Source: an uncultured Oscillospiraceae bacterium (GTDB lineage: Bacteria; Bacillota; Clostridia; Oscillospirales; Acutalibacteraceae). From it: a stretch of 6,323 bases of DNA. Where the stretch lies: the NCBI GenBank assembly GCA_900543525.1, contig UQRS01000096.1:1-6323 (forward strand), written 5' to 3'. Below are positions 5,524 through 6,323 of the stretch, in pieces. The notes below the pieces were generated by a model that had not been told where the DNA came from, did no database searches, and was given only the letters and a program-made list of their open reading frames with translations. Within the stretch, counting starts at the first letter, position 1, and every line of letters starts with the position of its first letter. Position numbers and translations under genes: made by a program.

Positions 5524-6012
5524 TCAGTAGCCGAAGCTGCCGTCGAGAGAGTCGTCTGAGCGGATCCAGTCGTTGACATCCAGCTTGCGGTAGTGGTCGT
5601 GATCGTCCCGGATCACAACCCAGCGGATGCCGGCGTTGATCACCTGCCGCTTGCACATGGAGCAGCAGCAGGAGTTCTGCACATACTCGCCGGTGCTGAC
5701 CTCCGTCCCGCAGAGGTAAAGGGTGCTGTCCAGCATCTTGTCCCGGGAGGCGCTGATGATGGCGTTGGCCTCCGCGTGTACGCTGCGGCAGAGCTCGTAC
5801 CGCTCGCCGCGGGGAATATTCAGCTTCTCCCGCACGCAGGAGCCGAGGTCGGAGCAGTTTTTCCTTCCGCGCGGGGCGCCGGCGTACCCGGTCGAAATCA
5901 CCTCGTCGTTTTTGACAATTACGGCGCCGAAGTGCCGGCGCAGGCAGGTGCTGCGTTTGGCGACAACCTCCGCCAGGTCGAGATAATAATTGATTTTGTC
6001 ACGGCGCTCCAT
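5524..6012 (-). CDS. dCMP deaminase family protein (zinc cytidine/deoxycytidylate deaminase fold)
   Basis: Likely deaminates dCMP to dUMP, feeding dTMP synthesis; cytoplasmic. The 162-residue product has the zinc deaminase signature: His79 and Glu81 in HAEANAI (79-85) as ligand and proton shuttle, and Cys117 and Cys120 in CSMC as the other ligands, followed by KRQVINAGI (121-129). Upstream segments AKRSTCLRRHFGAVIV (18-33) and GYAGAPRG (42-49) are typical of the dCMP deaminase/ComEB group. The usual Pro before the first ligand Cys is replaced by Cys116, making a Cys115-117 run; further Cys at 23, 53, 59 and 75 could hold a second, structural metal, as known in phage T4 dCMP deaminase. I chose the ATG at 6012 because AGAGGAGG lies 11 bases upstream and the length suits the family. 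A GTG at 6075 would add 21 residues but has no ribosome site and would translate the leader hairpin. It is monocistronic as seen here and convergent with uxaC. Confidence 0.85.
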   Translation of the reverse strand: MERRDKINYYLDLAEVVAKRSTCLRRHFGAVIVKNDEVISTGYAGAPRGRKNCSDLGSCVREKLNIPRGERYELCRSVHAEANAIISASRDKMLDSTLYLCGTEVSTGEYVQNSCCCSMCKRQVINAGIRWVVIRDDHDHYRKLDVNDWIRSDDSLDGSFGY

Positions 6013-6046
6013 ATGCAGCCTGACCTCCTCTATCATAGCGTTTTTT

Positions 6047-6068
6047 AAAAAAGCCGCCCGGCAGGGCG
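6047..6068 (-). terminator. Terminator-like hairpin in the deaminase leader (possible attenuator)
   Basis: On the minus strand CGCCC (6068-6064), loop TGCC, GGGCG (6059-6055), then GC and six T (6052-6047). It lies between the predicted transcription start (near 6086) and the ribosome binding site (6029-6024), where an intrinsic terminator would cut off the message before the gene. The 5-bp stem is short, and the two bases before the T-run weaken it. The T-run joins an A-run, forming a 12-base self-complementary TTTTTTAAAAAA (6041-6052). Confidence 0.4.
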
Positions 6069-6092
6069 TTTTCACGGCATGCTTTCATAAGC

Positions 6093-6121
6093 AGTATATC
6101 ATTTTGGTTTCGATTTTTCAA
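6093..6121 (-). promoter_or_regulatory. Promoter of the deaminase gene
   Basis: On the minus strand TTGAAA (6121-6116), a 17-bp spacer and TATACT (6098-6093), with TG one base before the -10 (TGATATACT, extended -10). The predicted start is near 6086, about 75 bases before the ATG at 6012. The same -35, spacing and extended -10 are found in the two other minus-strand promoters of the window. Confidence 0.75.
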
Positions 6122-6153
6122 TCCTTCGTGTTGCGCCGGGGAAAAAGGGGGCG

Positions 6154-6183
6154 CTGCACCCGGCTGTACTGCACCCGGCTGCT
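6154..6183. repeat. Two tandem copies of a 15-bp unit
   Basis: CTGCACCCGGCTGTA (6154-6168) is followed directly by CTGCACCCGGCTGCT (6169-6183), identical in the first 13 bases. It lies in non-coding DNA about 35 bp upstream of the deaminase -35. It may be a slippage duplication or a pair of protein-binding sites on the same helix face region; nothing more can be said. Confidence 0.6.
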
Positions 6184-6268
6184 TTGGCATTTACCCAGAA
6201 AGGGTGGGGGAGGCATATCTTCCGCCCGCTTTTGCGAAGGAAAACAAAAAGGCCATGGAACCCGCAGT

Positions 6269-6323
6269 TGAAGTGACCCCAAAAAGTTAGACAAAAATAA
6301 GAATAAAAATTGTTCAAGCTACC
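6269..6323. mobile_element. End of an insertion sequence, probably IS3 family (IS150-like), cut by the window edge
   Basis: From 6269 the sequence reads TGAAGTGACCCC followed by AAAAAGTTAGACA, which I recognise as the type of terminal inverted repeat found on IS3-family elements of the IS150 group (5'-TG end, GACCCC, AAGTTAGAC). The DNA becomes sharply AT-rich at this point. No transposase can be read in the remaining 30 bases. On the minus strand a TGA at 6318-6316 and a TAG at 6321-6319 occur near the edge, which would fit the end of a transposase gene lying outside and reading into the repeat, but this is a guess. The orientation and target duplication cannot be determined. Confidence 0.6.

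Noticed and set aside
5999..6086. A 29-codon leader peptide frame (starting MKACREN) overlapping the deaminase start.
   Set aside because: Its ATG coincides with the predicted transcription start, leaving no ribosome site, and no regulatory codon run is seen.
6099..6128. A catabolite-repression (cre) site in the deaminase promoter, suggested by TTGAAAAATCGAAACCA.
   Set aside because: The distance between the TG and CG elements is two bases too long for the cre consensus.

Overview
The window looks like chromosomal DNA from a GC-rich anaerobic Firmicute, most plausibly a gut Clostridia of the Ruminococcaceae/Oscillospiraceae type. This is inferred from sigma-A-like promoters (TTGAAA, 17 bp, TATAnT), purine-rich Shine-Dalgarno sequences (AGAAAGGA, AGGAGG), a short Firmicute-style lipoprotein signal peptide and GC-rich coding DNA beside AT-rich promoter regions. 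No taxonomic marker is present, so this is a judgement.

Layout, left to right. At the left edge (1-85, minus) is the first ~28 codons of a membrane or exported protein that runs off the window. It has a very good promoter whose -10 box lies inside a 7-7-7 inverted repeat. A gene-poor stretch follows. Then comes a minus-strand cluster, read from right to left: a beta-propeller-like lipoprotein (3699-2500), a KDPG aldolase fused to a C-terminal VOC (glyoxalase-fold) domain (2478-1516), and a 2-keto-3-deoxygluconate kinase of the PfkB family (1392-385). Divergent from this cluster, with promoters back to back, is uronate isomerase uxaC (3941-5347, plus). Three hairpins separate uxaC from a convergent dCMP-deaminase-family gene (6012-5524, minus), which has its own promoter and a terminator-like hairpin in its leader. 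At the right edge (from about 6269) is what looks like the terminal inverted repeat of an IS3-family insertion sequence.

How the genes work together: UxaC converts glucuronate/galacturonate to fructuronate/tagaturonate. After reduction and dehydration (enzymes not in the window), 2-keto-3-deoxygluconate is phosphorylated by KdgK and split by the aldolase into pyruvate and glyceraldehyde-3-phosphate. The window therefore holds three of the enzymes of the hexuronate (Ashwell) pathway, arranged around one shared divergent control region. The deaminase (pyrimidine nucleotide metabolism) is a separate unit.

The least ordinary points are the aldolase-VOC fusion, whose VOC half keeps a complete but altered set of metal-ligand positions (His, Glu, His, His), a propeller lipoprotein as first gene of a sugar-acid catabolic operon, and several structured leaders (uxaC, kdgK, deaminase). 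I see no CRISPR array, tRNA, rRNA or obvious defence system.
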